Assembly: GCA_963777565.1 (NCBI GenBank)
Contig: CAVZQZ010000009.1
Location: 620,001-684,000 of the forward strand
Length of the DNA: 64,000 nucleotides
Origin: CALMEC01 sp963777565
GTDB taxonomy: Bacteria > Actinomycetota > Thermoleophilia > Miltoncostaeales > Miltoncostaeaceae
Direction of reading: 5' to 3'
Shown in pieces: positions 23,828 to 32,811 of this stretch. The first letter of the stretch is position 1, and each line of letters begins with the position of its first letter. The translations under genes were made by a program, and so were the position numbers. The notes under the pieces are model-generated. The model was not told the DNA's origin. It did no database searches and was given only the letters and a program-made list of their open reading frames with translations.

Positions 23828-25204
23828 GTGCCGCTCGCCGAGATCGGAATCGCAGCCGCGGCGCTCATCGCCGGCGTGTCCGGAGCGTGGTCGCCTTGAG
23901 GATTCGCAATGGTTGAGACCTTCACCCCCGCAGGTTGCGGGGGCCGACGACGACAAGCGGCCGCAGTCCTCCTGTTCACCATCGGAGCGATCGGCGCTGC
24001 CGCCGGGCTCGGCGCCATCCTCGGGGCCTTCGGCAGCGTCCTGGCCACCCCGTGGGTGGTCGCTGTCGCGACGACGCTCGCGGTGCTGGGCGCACTCCGC
24101 GAGTCAGGGGTGCTGCGCTTCCCCCTCCCCGATCTGCGCCGCCAGGTACCCGAGCCATGGCGCCGCGAGAAGCCGCTGGCGTTCTGGAGCACCGGCTACG
24201 GCCTGATTCTGGGCTCCGGGTTCGGCACGTTCCAGCCGGTCGCCACGTTCTGGGTCGTCTGCGCCGGCGCCGTCGCGCTGGGCCGCCCACTCGTCGCGGC
24301 GCTCTGCCTCGCCCCGTTCGGACTCGGCCGCGCGATCATGGTCGCGTCCCCCGGCGACGATCCACTTTGCCGCCTCGCCGGTGCCCACCGCCTCCTTCGC
24401 CCGGTCAACGCCGCCGTGCTCGCCGCGGCCGCCGTGCTCCTGGTGCCGTCGATGGCGTCCAGCGCACCGGCGGCGCTTCCCACCGGCCAGCGCGACCCGT
24501 CCGTGTCGAGGCACGTGATCGCGTATACCGACGCACAGGACGGCGCCACGAACGTCGTCGTGCTCGCGCGAGGCGCGCCCCCCGTTGTGTTCCCGGGCGG
24601 GCGTCTGCCGTACCTCGCGGGCGATGTGCTCGCCTACGTCGACGACGCCGGCATCCGCGTCGTGCTGTGGCGCACCGGCCAGGAGGTCGGCCGCGTCTCG
24701 GGTCGGGTCGACAAGCCGGCCCTGTCCGGTCCTCGGCTCGCATACGTCGAGACGATCGGGGCGAGGAGGCGGCTGCTGGTGCGCAACCTCACCACCAACG
24801 TCGTGCGGACCATCGCCCGCGTCGGCCCCGCGATCGACCTCGGCCGCCCGGCGCTCATGGGCCAGATCATCGCATGGCACGAATCCGGCGGTGACCGCAA
24901 TCACGTGCTCCTACGCTCGCTCACCGGCGGTCGCACCTGGATCATCGCCAGCGGATCGCGCTCCGGCCTGGAGGCGAACCCCGCCCTCTCACCGGGGTAC
25001 GTCGCCTGGGTCGAGAGCCGCGCCGAACGCTCGTCGGTGCTGATCCGCAAGCTGCCAAACGGCCCCGTGCGCCACGTGGCGAGCACGATCGGCCCAACCT
25101 TCCACTTCTGGAACACGACGATCGAGACCGGGAGGGTGTGGGTGACCCGCTGGGCGCTCGGCTCGAACCGCTCGCGCGTGCTGGCCTACCGCTGGGCGCG
25201 ATGA
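23828..25204 (+). CDS. Membrane/beta-propeller protein with in-frame UGA, candidate selenoprotein
   Basis: 458 residues if UGA at 23897-23899 is read through. GTG at 23828 gives PLAEIGIAAAALIAGVSGAW, then SP-UGA-GFAMVETFTPAG in the same frame as the long ORF that ends at 25204. The position after SP is a cysteine (SPCG) in relatives as I recall them. A SECIS-like hairpin begins 25 bases after the UGA. Residues 1-205 hold about six membrane helices. From about 225 there is an eight-fold run of short strands (YVDDAGIRVVLW, LAYVETIG, IIAWHESGG, YVAWVESRAER) like a TolB-type propeller. It closes the MauE-MauA-like cassette. If the UGA stops translation, a separate start at ATG 23909 would give 431 residues. 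Confidence 0.65.
23925..23943 (+). promoter_or_regulatory. SECIS-like hairpin downstream of the in-frame UGA
   Basis: CCCCCGCA (23925-23932) pairs perfectly with TGCGGGGG (23936-23943) around the loop GGT. The tip GCA-GGU-UGC is nearly the same as the E. coli fdhF SECIS tip (GCA-GGUC-UGC), in which SelB reads the GGU loop. The loop begins 33 bases after the UGA, within the 16-37 base range used for bacterial SECIS searches. It lies in the coding sequence, as bacterial SECIS elements must. Confidence 0.65.
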
Positions 25205-25228
25205 CGCCGCCGCCTCTATCGTGAGGGC

Positions 25229-26317
25229 GTGGCCCGGCAGTTGACCACGCCGCTGTGCGGCCTCCTCGGGATTCGCTACCCGGTGATCCTGGCCGGCATG
25301 GCGGGCGGCCCGACCACACCGGAACTCGTCGCCGCGGTGAGCGACGCGGGCGGCCTGGGAACGTTCGGCGCGAGCGGGATGCCCGTCGAGCGGCTCCGAG
25401 CGGCGGTGCGGACGGCCCGGGCGCTCACCGACGCGCCGATCGCGGTCAACGTGCTGCTGGCGCCACCGCGGCCGGCCGCGAGCGAGCCCGAGGAACTGCT
25501 GCGCGCCCTCGAGCCGGTCCGAACCGAGCTCGGGCTCCCGCCCGATCCTCCGGCGCGGCCGCAACCGCCGACCGCGCTCGAGCTGGTCGAGGCCGCGCTC
25601 GAAGAGGGCGCGACGATCGTGAGCACCGGGCTCGGCGATCCCGCCCCGGTCGTGCCGCTCGCGCGGGCCGCGGGCGCGCCGGTGCTGGCGATGGTGGCGA
25701 CCGTCGCCGATGCCCGGCACGCTGCGGCGGCGGGCGCCGACGTGATCGTGGCGCAGGGCGCCGAGGCAGGCGGTCACCGGTCGAACTTCGAGCTGCCCGC
25801 GTCGGGTCTCCCGGCCCTCGTCGGCACGATGGCGCTGATCCCCCAGGTGGTCGCGGCGGTCGACGTCCCGGTGGTCGCCACCGGCGGCATCATGACCGGC
25901 GGCGGGCTCGTGGCGGCGCTGGCCCTCGGCGCCCAGGGCGCGCAGCTCGGGACGCGGTTCCTGAGGACGACGGAGAGCGGCGCCAATGCCGGCTATCGTG
26001 AGCGGGTCGGGAGGGCCGCCGACACCGACACCGAGATCATCACCGCGCTCTCGGGACGTCCGGCCCGCGGCCTTCGCAACCGGATGCTTGACACCCTCGA
26101 GGCGGCGGGATCGCCGTCGATCGGCTGGCCGCATCAGGCCGCGGCGTGGGCCGACGTGCGCGCGGAGTCCGATCGGCAGGACACGAGCGACTTCAGCTCG
26201 CTCTGGGCCGGTCAGGCGGCGGGACTCTCCGGGCCGGAAATCGGTGCCCGGGCGGTTGTGGAGGAGATCGTCGCCGAGGCGAACGCGACGCTCGCCCGGC
26301 TCAACGATCTGCCCTAG
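25229..26317 (+). CDS. Nitronate monooxygenase-like FMN enzyme
   Basis: 362 residues from GTG at 25229. It is a TIM-barrel FMN protein of the 2-nitropropane dioxygenase family: RYPVILAGMAGGPTTPELV, AVSDAGGLGTFGASG, VIVAQGAEAGGHRSN (catalytic-site His), VVATGGIMTGGGL and ALGAQGAQLGTRFL (FMN phosphate). Members oxidise alkyl nitronates; some are enoyl-ACP reductases of FabK type. The gene lies 24 bases downstream of the candidate selenoprotein gene but shows no functional link to the cassette. Confidence 0.87.
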   Translation: MARQLTTPLCGLLGIRYPVILAGMAGGPTTPELVAAVSDAGGLGTFGASGMPVERLRAAVRTARALTDAPIAVNVLLAPPRPAASEPEELLRALEPVRTELGLPPDPPARPQPPTALELVEAALEEGATIVSTGLGDPAPVVPLARAAGAPVLAMVATVADARHAAAAGADVIVAQGAEAGGHRSNFELPASGLPALVGTMALIPQVVAAVDVPVVATGGIMTGGGLVAALALGAQGAQLGTRFLRTTESGANAGYRERVGRAADTDTEIITALSGRPARGLRNRMLDTLEAAGSPSIGWPHQAAAWADVRAESDRQDTSDFSSLWAGQAAGLSGPEIGARAVVEEIVAEANATLARLNDLP

Positions 26318-26332
26318 GTCGAACCGGCAGCG

Positions 26333-26860
26333 TCAGTCAGCCGAGCGCATGAGCTCGAGAACCCGAGTGACCGTGTTCCAGTTGCGGGCGGTCGCGGCGA
26401 CGCCGAGGTCGAGCTTGAGCTTCGAGCGGCCCGCCCCGGCCGGGTAGTGCACATAGACGTGGCGGCCGTCGACCACGAACGCGTCCGGCGGCGACGGCAC
26501 GAGTGCCGCGACCGCCTCGGCGGCCGGCGTCTCGCCGAGGAAGACGACGTGCAGCTTCGCGGGCTCGGCCTCGGCGTCGGGGAACGGGTTGCCCGAGGCG
26601 ACCTCTGCCAGCTCGTCCCGCGCTCTGAGCACGAACCGCGACGCGAAGCCGAAGCTCGCGGCGAACTCACGCTCGAGGCGCGCTTCGAGCGCCGGGAGCT
26701 CGGTGCCTCGCGCCCCGAAGACCACGTTGCCGCTCTGCACCAGCGTCGTGGCGTCCGGATAGCCGAGGTCCGCGAAGAGCGACCGAAGATCGGCCATCGG
26801 CACGCGGTTGCGGCCACCGACGTTGATCCCGCGAAGGAACGCGACGGTGTCGGGAGACAT
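26333..26860 (-). CDS. DUF1697 family protein
   Basis: 175 residues from ATG at 26860. The family pattern is complete: VAFLRGINVGGRNRVPMADL, a Phe/Leu-rich DLGYPDATTLVQSGNVVF, PFPDAEAEPAKLHVVFL, and the C-terminal GRSKLKLDLGV followed by TARNWNTVTRVLEL. It is a small cytoplasmic two-domain protein of unknown function, common in soil bacteria. It follows gpmI by 6 bases on the same strand, so it is probably read from the same message, and ends just before the convergent monooxygenase stop. Confidence 0.9.
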   Translation of the reverse strand: MSPDTVAFLRGINVGGRNRVPMADLRSLFADLGYPDATTLVQSGNVVFGARGTELPALEARLEREFAASFGFASRFVLRARDELAEVASGNPFPDAEAEPAKLHVVFLGETPAAEAVAALVPSPPDAFVVDGRHVYVHYPAGAGRSKLKLDLGVAATARNWNTVTRVLELMRSAD

Positions 26861-26866
26861 ATGACG

Positions 26867-28363
26867 CTACTCCACCAGGGCCGTGCCGGTCATCGCCGCC
26901 GACGGATCCCAGCCCACGAGGGCACAGAGCGTCGGCGCGACGTCCCCGAGCTTGCCCTCCACGACCCGCAGCCCGGGCCGGTCGATCCAGAACGGCACCG
27001 GGTTGGTCGTGTGCGCCGTGTTGGGGCTGCCGTCGGGCTCGAGCATGACCTCCGAGTTGCCGTGGTCGGCGGTCACGGCCAGCAGGCCGCCGGCGCCGGC
27101 GACCGCTGCGCGGATGTCGCCCATGCACGCGTCGACGGCCTCGATCCCGGCGACCGCGGCCGGGATGACCCCGGTGTGGCCGACCATGTCGGCGTTCGCG
27201 AAGTTCACGACGACGAATGCCGGCGGCGCGGGGGCCACCAAATGCTCGACGAGGGCGGCCCGGATGCCATCGGCGCTCATCTGCGGCGCCTGGTCGTAGG
27301 TGGCGACATGCTGCGGGGACTGCACCAGGACGCGCTCCTCGCCCTCGAACGGTGCCTCCCGGCCACCGTTGAAGAAGTACGTCACGTGCGCGTACTTCTC
27401 GGTCTCCGCGACGTGGAGCTGCCGCAGCCCCATCGCGCTGACGTGCTCGGCGAGCCCCTGGCGCACGTCCTGCGCGTCGAATGCGACCGGGTACCCCCAC
27501 TCCGACCGGTAGCGGGTCATGGTTACGAGGACGGGCGACGGCCGGGCGCCCCGGTCGAACTCGTCGAAGCCGGGGTCGCCGAGCGCCTCGGTGAGCTGGC
27601 GGGCACGGTCGGGCCGGAAGTTCCAGTAGACGACCGCGTCTCCGTCCCGCACGCGGCCGGATGCGGGGTCGCCCACCACGAAGGGCTCGATGAACTCGTC
27701 GCTTACGCCGCGGTCGTAGCTCGCGCGGATCGCATCGGCGGCATGCTCGGTCCGCTCGCCGATTCCGTGGACGATCGCGTCGTAGGCGCGTTTGGTGCGG
27801 TCCCACCGCTTGTCGCGGTCCATGGCCCAGTACCGTCCGCAGACGGTGGCGACCGTGACGCCCTGCGCCTCCAGCGCCTTGGCGAACCCGAGGGCCGAAT
27901 CAGGCCGGGTGTCGCGCCCGTCCGTGAGGGCGTGCACGAAGACCCGCTCAACGCCGGATCGGCGCGCCAGGTCAAGCAGCGCCGCCAGGTGGCGCTGGCT
28001 TGCGTGCACCCCGCCGTCACCGACCAGCCCGATCAGGTGCAGCGCGGTGCGCCGGCCGGTGGCCATCGCCTGGACCACCGCCGGGATCCGGTCGAAGGAA
28101 CCGTCGGCGATCGCCTCGTCGATCCGAACGAGCATCTGCGGCACCCGCCGACCGGCGCCAAGGTTGAGGTGCCCCACCTCCGAGTTGCCCTGCTGCCCGT
28201 CAGGAAGGCCGACCGGGAGGCCCGATGCGTGAAGACGCGACGCCGACCCCTCCCGGGCGAGGGCATCGAGGTTGGGCGTACGGGCGAGGCTCACGGCGTT
28301 GCCCGGACCGGGGGGCGCGATCCCGAACCCGTCGATCACGACCAGCACCAGGGGTCCGGTCAC
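26867..28363 (-). CDS. gpmI: 2,3-bisphosphoglycerate-independent phosphoglycerate mutase
   Basis: 498 residues from GTG at 28363 (VTGPLVLVVIDGFGIAPPG). The alkaline-phosphatase-like metal site is visible: DGFG, GNSEVGHLNLGAGR (catalytic Ser), NFANADMVGHTG and TADHGNSE (Mn ligands). HALTDGRDT and YWNFRPDRARQL mark the phosphotransferase insert domain. It interconverts 3- and 2-phosphoglycerate without a cofactor. It follows tpiA by 16 bases and continues the gap-pgk-tpiA operon. Confidence 0.95.
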   Translation of the reverse strand: MTGPLVLVVIDGFGIAPPGPGNAVSLARTPNLDALAREGSASRLHASGLPVGLPDGQQGNSEVGHLNLGAGRRVPQMLVRIDEAIADGSFDRIPAVVQAMATGRRTALHLIGLVGDGGVHASQRHLAALLDLARRSGVERVFVHALTDGRDTRPDSALGFAKALEAQGVTVATVCGRYWAMDRDKRWDRTKRAYDAIVHGIGERTEHAADAIRASYDRGVSDEFIEPFVVGDPASGRVRDGDAVVYWNFRPDRARQLTEALGDPGFDEFDRGARPSPVLVTMTRYRSEWGYPVAFDAQDVRQGLAEHVSAMGLRQLHVAETEKYAHVTYFFNGGREAPFEGEERVLVQSPQHVATYDQAPQMSADGIRAALVEHLVAPAPPAFVVVNFANADMVGHTGVIPAAVAGIEAVDACMGDIRAAVAGAGGLLAVTADHGNSEVMLEPDGSPNTAHTTNPVPFWIDRPGLRVVEGKLGDVAPTLCALVGWDPSAAMTGTALVE

Positions 28364-28379
28364 GTGCCCGACACCCGCC

Positions 28380-29135
28380 TCAGGCCGCCGCGACGATCCG
28401 CGCGAACGAATCGGGGTCGAGGCTGGCACCACCCACCAGCGCGCCATCAACGTCGTCCTGGGCGAGAAGCTCCGCGGCGTTGTCCGGCGTGACGCTGCCC
28501 CCGTAGAGCACGCGCACACGCGAGACATCGAGGAACTCGCCGGCCACCGACCGCACATGCGCGCATGCCTCCTGCGCCTGCTCCGGGCTCGCCGTGCGGC
28601 CGGTCCCGATCGCCCAGATCGGCTCGTAGGCGATCGCGAGCCCGTCAACCTCCTCGGCCCGCACCTGGGCCAGCGCCGCGCGAACCTGCCCCGACAGCCA
28701 GGGGAGCGTCTCGCCGCCGTCGCGCTGCGCGAGCGATTCGCCGACGCAGAGGATCACGACGAGATCGTGGTCGAGCGCCGCGCGGACCCGCACCGCGACC
28801 TGGTCGTCGGTCTCCCCCGCCGCCCGCCGCTCCGAGTGCCCCACGATCGTGCCGCGTGCACCGGTCGCCGCGATCATCGTCGCCGAGACCTCGCCCGTGT
28901 GCGCGCCCGACTCCGCTTCGTGAACGGCCTGGGCCGCAACCCAGATCGGGCTGCCCGCCAGCGCGAACGCGGCGGCGTCGAGGGCGGTGAAGGGCGGGCA
29001 GATCGCGACCTCCGCCGCCCGGTCGAGCTGTCCCTCAAGGATCGCCCGCAGCCGCTCGCAGTACGACCTGGCCTCCGGCCCGGTCTTGTTCATCTTCCAG
29101 TTGCCCGCCACCAGCGGGCGCCGCGGCTCGCTCAT
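28380..29135 (-). CDS. tpiA: Triosephosphate isomerase
   Basis: 251 residues from ATG at 29135, overlapping the pgk stop (ATGA). The motifs are complete: LVAGNWKMNKTG (catalytic Lys), IVGHSERR (His), IAYEPIWAIGTG (catalytic Glu and the flexible loop), and LYGGSVTPDNA (phosphate loop). It interconverts DHAP and glyceraldehyde-3-phosphate. Normal length. Confidence 0.97.
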   Translation of the reverse strand: MSEPRRPLVAGNWKMNKTGPEARSYCERLRAILEGQLDRAAEVAICPPFTALDAAAFALAGSPIWVAAQAVHEAESGAHTGEVSATMIAATGARGTIVGHSERRAAGETDDQVAVRVRAALDHDLVVILCVGESLAQRDGGETLPWLSGQVRAALAQVRAEEVDGLAIAYEPIWAIGTGRTASPEQAQEACAHVRSVAGEFLDVSRVRVLYGGSVTPDNAAELLAQDDVDGALVGGASLDPDSFARIVAAA

Positions 29136-30325
29136 GCGACCGGCAGGGCTGCGACTCCTGGCAGCACCCGCCCCTCGAGCAACTCCAGCGCCGCGCCGCC
29201 GCCGGTGCTCACGTGCGTCAACCGATCCTCGAGCCCGAGTTGCGCGAGGGCCGCCCCGGAGTCGCCGCCACCGGCGACGGTCACGGCCGCGGTGTCGGCC
29301 ATCGCCTGGGCGATCGCGCGCGTGCCATCGGCGAACGGCGGGATCTCGAACGCGCCCATCGGGCCGTTCCAGAACACGGTCCGGGCGGTCGCGATGACCT
29401 CCATGTACGTCGCCGCCGTCCTCGGCCCGATGTCGACGCCCATCCCCCAGTCGGGAATCGCGTCACTGGGCACCACCTCGATCTCGGCGTCGGCGTCGAA
29501 CCGGTCAGCGACCAGGATGTCGACGGGCAGCTGCAGCGTGCAGTTGACCCGTCCGGCCCGCTCGAGCAACCCGTGCGCGAGCCGCTGGGCGTCCGGTCCC
29601 TCGTGGAGCGAACGCCCGACGGGGTCGCCGAGCGCGGCGAGGAACGTGAAGCACATCGCTCCGCCGATCAGGATCCGGTCGCAGCGCTGCAGCAGGTGCT
29701 CGATCAGCGGGAGCTTGTCGGACACCTTCGCGCCGCCGAGCACGGCGACGAACGGCACCGCGGGCCGCTCCAGGAGCCCGGTGAGCACATCGACCTCGCG
29801 CGCCACCAGCAGGCCGGCGCACGCAGGCAGCCGCCGTGCGACCCCCTCGGTCGAGGCGTGGGCGCGGTGGGCGGCGCCGAACGCGTCGTTGACGTAGTGC
29901 GTGAACCCGGCCGCGAGCTGGTCGGCGAACGCCGGGTCGTTTGCCTCCTCGCCCGGATGGAACCGGAGGTTCTCGAGCAGCACGACCTCTCCGGGAGCGA
30001 GCGACTCGACCCGCGCCCGGACCGCGTCGCCGACGCAGTCGGGCAGCAGCTCGACCGGGCGCCCGATCAGCTCACCCAGACGAGCGGCGCAGGGCGCGAG
30101 CGAGAGCTCGGGAACCACGGTGCCTTTCGGTCGACCCAGGTGCGAGCACACGGCGACGCCGGCCCCGCCGTCGAGCAGGTGACGGATGGTGGGAACCGAC
30201 GCCGCGATGCGGGCGTCGTCCGTCACGCGGCCATCTGCGAGCGGCACGTTGAGGTCGGCGCGAACGAGCACCCGCGTCCCCGACCAGTCGTGGCCGGCGT
30301 GTGCGACGTCGATGAGGGCTGGCAT
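29132..30325 (-). CDS. pgk: Phosphoglycerate kinase
   Basis: 397 residues from ATG at 30325. The N-terminal substrate domain has RVLVRADLNVPL and VCSHLGRPKG. The ATP side has FVAVLGGAKVSDKL and the nucleotide motif AVTVAGGGDSGAAL. It makes ATP from 1,3-bisphosphoglycerate. It lies 10 bases downstream of gap and overlaps tpiA at its 3' end, so gap, pgk, tpiA and gpmI form one operon. Confidence 0.97.
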   Translation of the reverse strand: MPALIDVAHAGHDWSGTRVLVRADLNVPLADGRVTDDARIAASVPTIRHLLDGGAGVAVCSHLGRPKGTVVPELSLAPCAARLGELIGRPVELLPDCVGDAVRARVESLAPGEVVLLENLRFHPGEEANDPAFADQLAAGFTHYVNDAFGAAHRAHASTEGVARRLPACAGLLVAREVDVLTGLLERPAVPFVAVLGGAKVSDKLPLIEHLLQRCDRILIGGAMCFTFLAALGDPVGRSLHEGPDAQRLAHGLLERAGRVNCTLQLPVDILVADRFDADAEIEVVPSDAIPDWGMGVDIGPRTAATYMEVIATARTVFWNGPMGAFEIPPFADGTRAIAQAMADTAAVTVAGGGDSGAALAQLGLEDRLTHVSTGGGAALELLEGRVLPGVAALPVA

Positions 30326-30335
30326 CCGCTCGGGC

Positions 30336-31337
30336 CTATGCCAGGACGCGGCGCGCGAGCTCCGCGAGGCGGCAGGAGTATCCCCACTCGTTGTCGTACC
30401 AGCTCACGACCTTGACGGTCGTGCCGCTGACCATGGTGAGCGCCCCGTCGACCAGGGATGAGCGCGAGTCGCCGACGATGTCCCGTGACACGATCGGGTC
30501 TTCCGTGTAGCCGAGGATCCCCTTGAGCGGTCCGGACTCGGCGGCCGCGTGGAACGCGGCATTGACCTCATCCGCGGTTGTCGCCCGCGAGACCTGGCAG
30601 GTCAGGTCGACCACGGAGCCGTCCGGCACGGGCACGCGCAGGGCGATCCCGTCGAGCTTGCCCTTGAGCTCGGGGAGCACTTCGCCGATCGCCCGGGCGG
30701 CGCCGGTGGAGGTCGGGATGATCGAGAGCGCCGCGGCCCGGGCTCGGCGGAGATCGCTGTGCGGGAGGTCGAGGATCCGCTGGTCGTTGGTGTAGGCGTG
30801 GCAGGTCGTCATGAAGCCCTGCTCGAGTCCGAAGCCGTCGAGCAGCACCTTGGCGAGCGGCGCGAGGCAGTTGGTCGTGCACGAGGCGTTGGAGATGACG
30901 TCGTGACGGGCCGGGTCGTACTCGGCGTCGTTGACCCCGAGGCACACGGTGAGGTCAGGCCCCTTCGCGGGCGCGGAGATGATGACCTTCTTCGCGCCGC
31001 CGGCGAGATGAGCGGCGGCCTTGTCGCGGTCGGTGAACAGGCCCGTGCTCTCGATCACGACGTCGACGCCGAGGTCGCTCCAGGGGAGCTTTGCGGGATC
31101 GCGCTCGGCGAACACCTTGACGGGGGTTCCGTCGACTACGATCTCGCCGTCGCCCGCTGCGACGGTGCCGGGGTAGCGGCCGAAGACGGAGTCGTAGTCG
31201 AGCAGGTGCGCCAGGGTCCCGGCGTCGGTGATGTCGTTGACCGCGACGATCTCGATGCCGTCGTCGACGCCGCGCGCCGCGCGGAACACGTTCCGTCCGA
31301 TCCGCCCGAATCCGTTGATCCCCACACGTACGCCCAT
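30336..31337 (-). CDS. gap: Glyceraldehyde-3-phosphate dehydrogenase
   Basis: 333 residues from ATG at 31337, with AAAGGGAA upstream. VRVGINGFGRIGRNVFRA is the NAD-binding turn, SNASCTTNCLAP holds the catalytic Cys, and DLPHSDLRRARAAALSIIPTST and SWYDNEWGYS complete the catalytic domain. It is the phosphorylating NAD-type enzyme and the first gene of the glycolytic operon, divergent from the nuclease gene, with the promoter in 31338-31410. In most actinobacteria whiA lies just upstream of gap; here it does not. Confidence 0.97.
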   Translation of the reverse strand: MGVRVGINGFGRIGRNVFRAARGVDDGIEIVAVNDITDAGTLAHLLDYDSVFGRYPGTVAAGDGEIVVDGTPVKVFAERDPAKLPWSDLGVDVVIESTGLFTDRDKAAAHLAGGAKKVIISAPAKGPDLTVCLGVNDAEYDPARHDVISNASCTTNCLAPLAKVLLDGFGLEQGFMTTCHAYTNDQRILDLPHSDLRRARAAALSIIPTSTGAARAIGEVLPELKGKLDGIALRVPVPDGSVVDLTCQVSRATTADEVNAAFHAAAESGPLKGILGYTEDPIVSRDIVGDSRSSLVDGALTMVSGTTVKVVSWYDNEWGYSCRLAELARRVLA

Positions 31338-31410
31338 GCGCGATTCCCTTTCGGTCTGTCGAGAGGGCGCGAGCCTACCAGCGTCCGGAGGCACTGGGAC
31401 ACTCCGCCAG

Positions 31411-31986
31411 ATGGGCGCTCGCACCCTCCTTCTCGGGTCGCTCGCACTCGCCGTGACCGGCGGGTGCGCCCGGGATACGACGCCGCCCGCGGCCGAGACG
31501 GCGGGTCCCGACGGGTCCGGCGCGACCTCGCCTGCGGCGACCGCACCGGTCCCGCGCGGCTCGATCGAGCGCGGCCAGGTTGCATTCGTGAGCGACGGCG
31601 ACACGATCGGCCTGCGCCTCGGGACGACCGTGCGGCGAGTGCGGCTGCTCGGCATCGACGCCCCGGAGACGAAGGACCCGAACCGCCCGGTGGCGTGCTT
31701 CGGACCAGAGGCCGCCGCCCGCGCGACTAGACTCCTGCCGCGGAGGACGACGGTGACCGTCGTGACCGACCCGACCCAGGACCGGGTCGATCGCTACGGC
31801 CGACTGCTCGCGTACGTCTTCCGCCACGGCGAGACCCGTCCGGTCAACGAGCGTCTGCTCGCCGACGGCGCGGCCCGCGTCTACGTGTACCGCAGCCGCC
31901 CGTTCCGGCGCCTCGCCGCGTTCCGCCTCGCCGAGCGGGAGGCCATGTCCGCCGGCCGGGGCCTCTGGGGCGCCTGCCCACGCTAA
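31411..31986 (+). CDS. Thermonuclease-family (SNase) lipoprotein
   Basis: 191 residues from ATG at 31411. A lipoprotein signal (LALAVTGGC) is followed by a Thr/Ala/Pro linker and the OB-fold nuclease domain: FVSDGDTIGLRL, RRVRLLGIDAPET (Arg and Asp of the Ca2+/catalytic site), QDRVDRYGRLLAYVF, VNERLLADGAARVYVY, and LAEREAMSAGRGLWG. The family cuts DNA and RNA with Ca2+. As a membrane-anchored outer-face enzyme it could degrade external nucleic acid. It is divergent from gap and followed by a strong hairpin. Confidence 0.9.
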   Translation: MGARTLLLGSLALAVTGGCARDTTPPAAETAGPDGSGATSPAATAPVPRGSIERGQVAFVSDGDTIGLRLGTTVRRVRLLGIDAPETKDPNRPVACFGPEAAARATRLLPRRTTVTVVTDPTQDRVDRYGRLLAYVFRHGETRPVNERLLADGAARVYVYRSRPFRRLAAFRLAEREAMSAGRGLWGACPR

Positions 31987-31994
31987 GACTCGTG

Positions 31995-32051
31995 GGTGGT
32001 CCCGGGCGTTAACAATCGCGCAACGGCGGAATGTTAATGCCCGGGACCACC
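31995..32051. terminator. Strong bidirectional terminator hairpin
   Basis: GGTGGTCCCGGGCGTTAACA at 31995-32014 pairs with 32032-32051 over 20 bp with one G-U, around a 17-base loop. A second hairpin (GTCGGGG with CCCCGAC, between 32089 and 32114) follows. They separate the convergent nuclease gene and the DUF1097 gene. There is no clear U-tract. Confidence 0.6.
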
Positions 32052-32139
32052 GAAGAGGGAGAGGGGAGCGTGGGCGCCCCCCTTAACGACGTCGGGGGGC
32101 CCGGAGGCTCCCCGACGCAACAACGTCCGGCTGAGGAGG

Positions 32140-32811
32140 CTAGGCCGCCTCGGCCGCCGCCTTCGGCTTCGGCGTGAGGGCCGCAGCGATCTTGGCGGAG
32201 AGGATGCCGAGGATGACACCACACACCAAGGTGACGAGTGTGTTGAACCACACCCAGCCCCATGGAGTGGAGATGACACCACCGAACGCACCCGAGCCGG
32301 CAGTGGCCGGCGAGCCGAGCGCCTCGATGCTGTTCCCGACACCGCCGCCGTTCGCCGCCCAGCCGTCAAGGCCGGTTGCGATCCACCAGAGGAAGACCGC
32401 AGCGAACGCCGGGAAAGTACCGGCAACGTAGTACCAGTCACCGAGGATCAGGACCATGACCAGGACGAACGCGAAGACGCCCACCCAAAGGGCGATCCCC
32501 CAGAAGTCCGGGAGGTCAGCGGTCTTGAAGGCCAGCGGCATCGTGACGAGAGCCGCCACGCTACCGAAGATGCAGGCCACAACGATCTTGCCGAAGGCGG
32601 CGTTGTCGCCACCGGCAGCAAAGAAGAGGCCCCACGAGATGAAGGCCGTCGGAAGGATCAGGTGGAACGAGCTCGGAAGCTCGAGGCCGATCCCGAGGTC
32701 ACCGTCGGTGACCCAGTGGAACGTGAAGTTGAGGGAGAACTCGGTCCAGAGGAACGAGAGCACCCCAATGACAAGAGCAAGAGGCGTAATCGCCTTTGCA
32801 CGTGCACCCAT
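32140..32811 (-). CDS. DUF1097-like integral membrane protein
   Basis: 223 residues from ATG at 32811, chosen for the AAGGAG site 8 bases upstream; in-frame starts further upstream lack one. About five to six helices: a first one (LALVIGVLSFLW), then TAFISWGLFFAAGGDNAAFGKIVV, which is the DUF1097 motif, then ALVTMPLAF, a long one around VLVMVLILGDWYYVAG, and a last one (LVTLVCGVILGILSA). The tail is Lys/Ala-rich. DUF1097 proteins are inner-membrane proteins of unknown function. It is slightly AT-richer in codon use than its neighbours. It occupies the position where whiA usually lies. Confidence 0.6.
   Translation of the reverse strand: MGARAKAITPLALVIGVLSFLWTEFSLNFTFHWVTDGDLGIGLELPSSFHLILPTAFISWGLFFAAGGDNAAFGKIVVACIFGSVAALVTMPLAFKTADLPDFWGIALWVGVFAFVLVMVLILGDWYYVAGTFPAFAAVFLWWIATGLDGWAANGGGVGNSIEALGSPATAGSGAFGGVISTPWGWVWFNTLVTLVCGVILGILSAKIAAALTPKPKAAAEAA

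Noticed and set aside
26447..28492. A 681-codon forward ORF opposite gpmI
   Set aside because: Shadow of the phosphoglycerate mutase gene, whose catalytic motifs are intact on the reverse strand.
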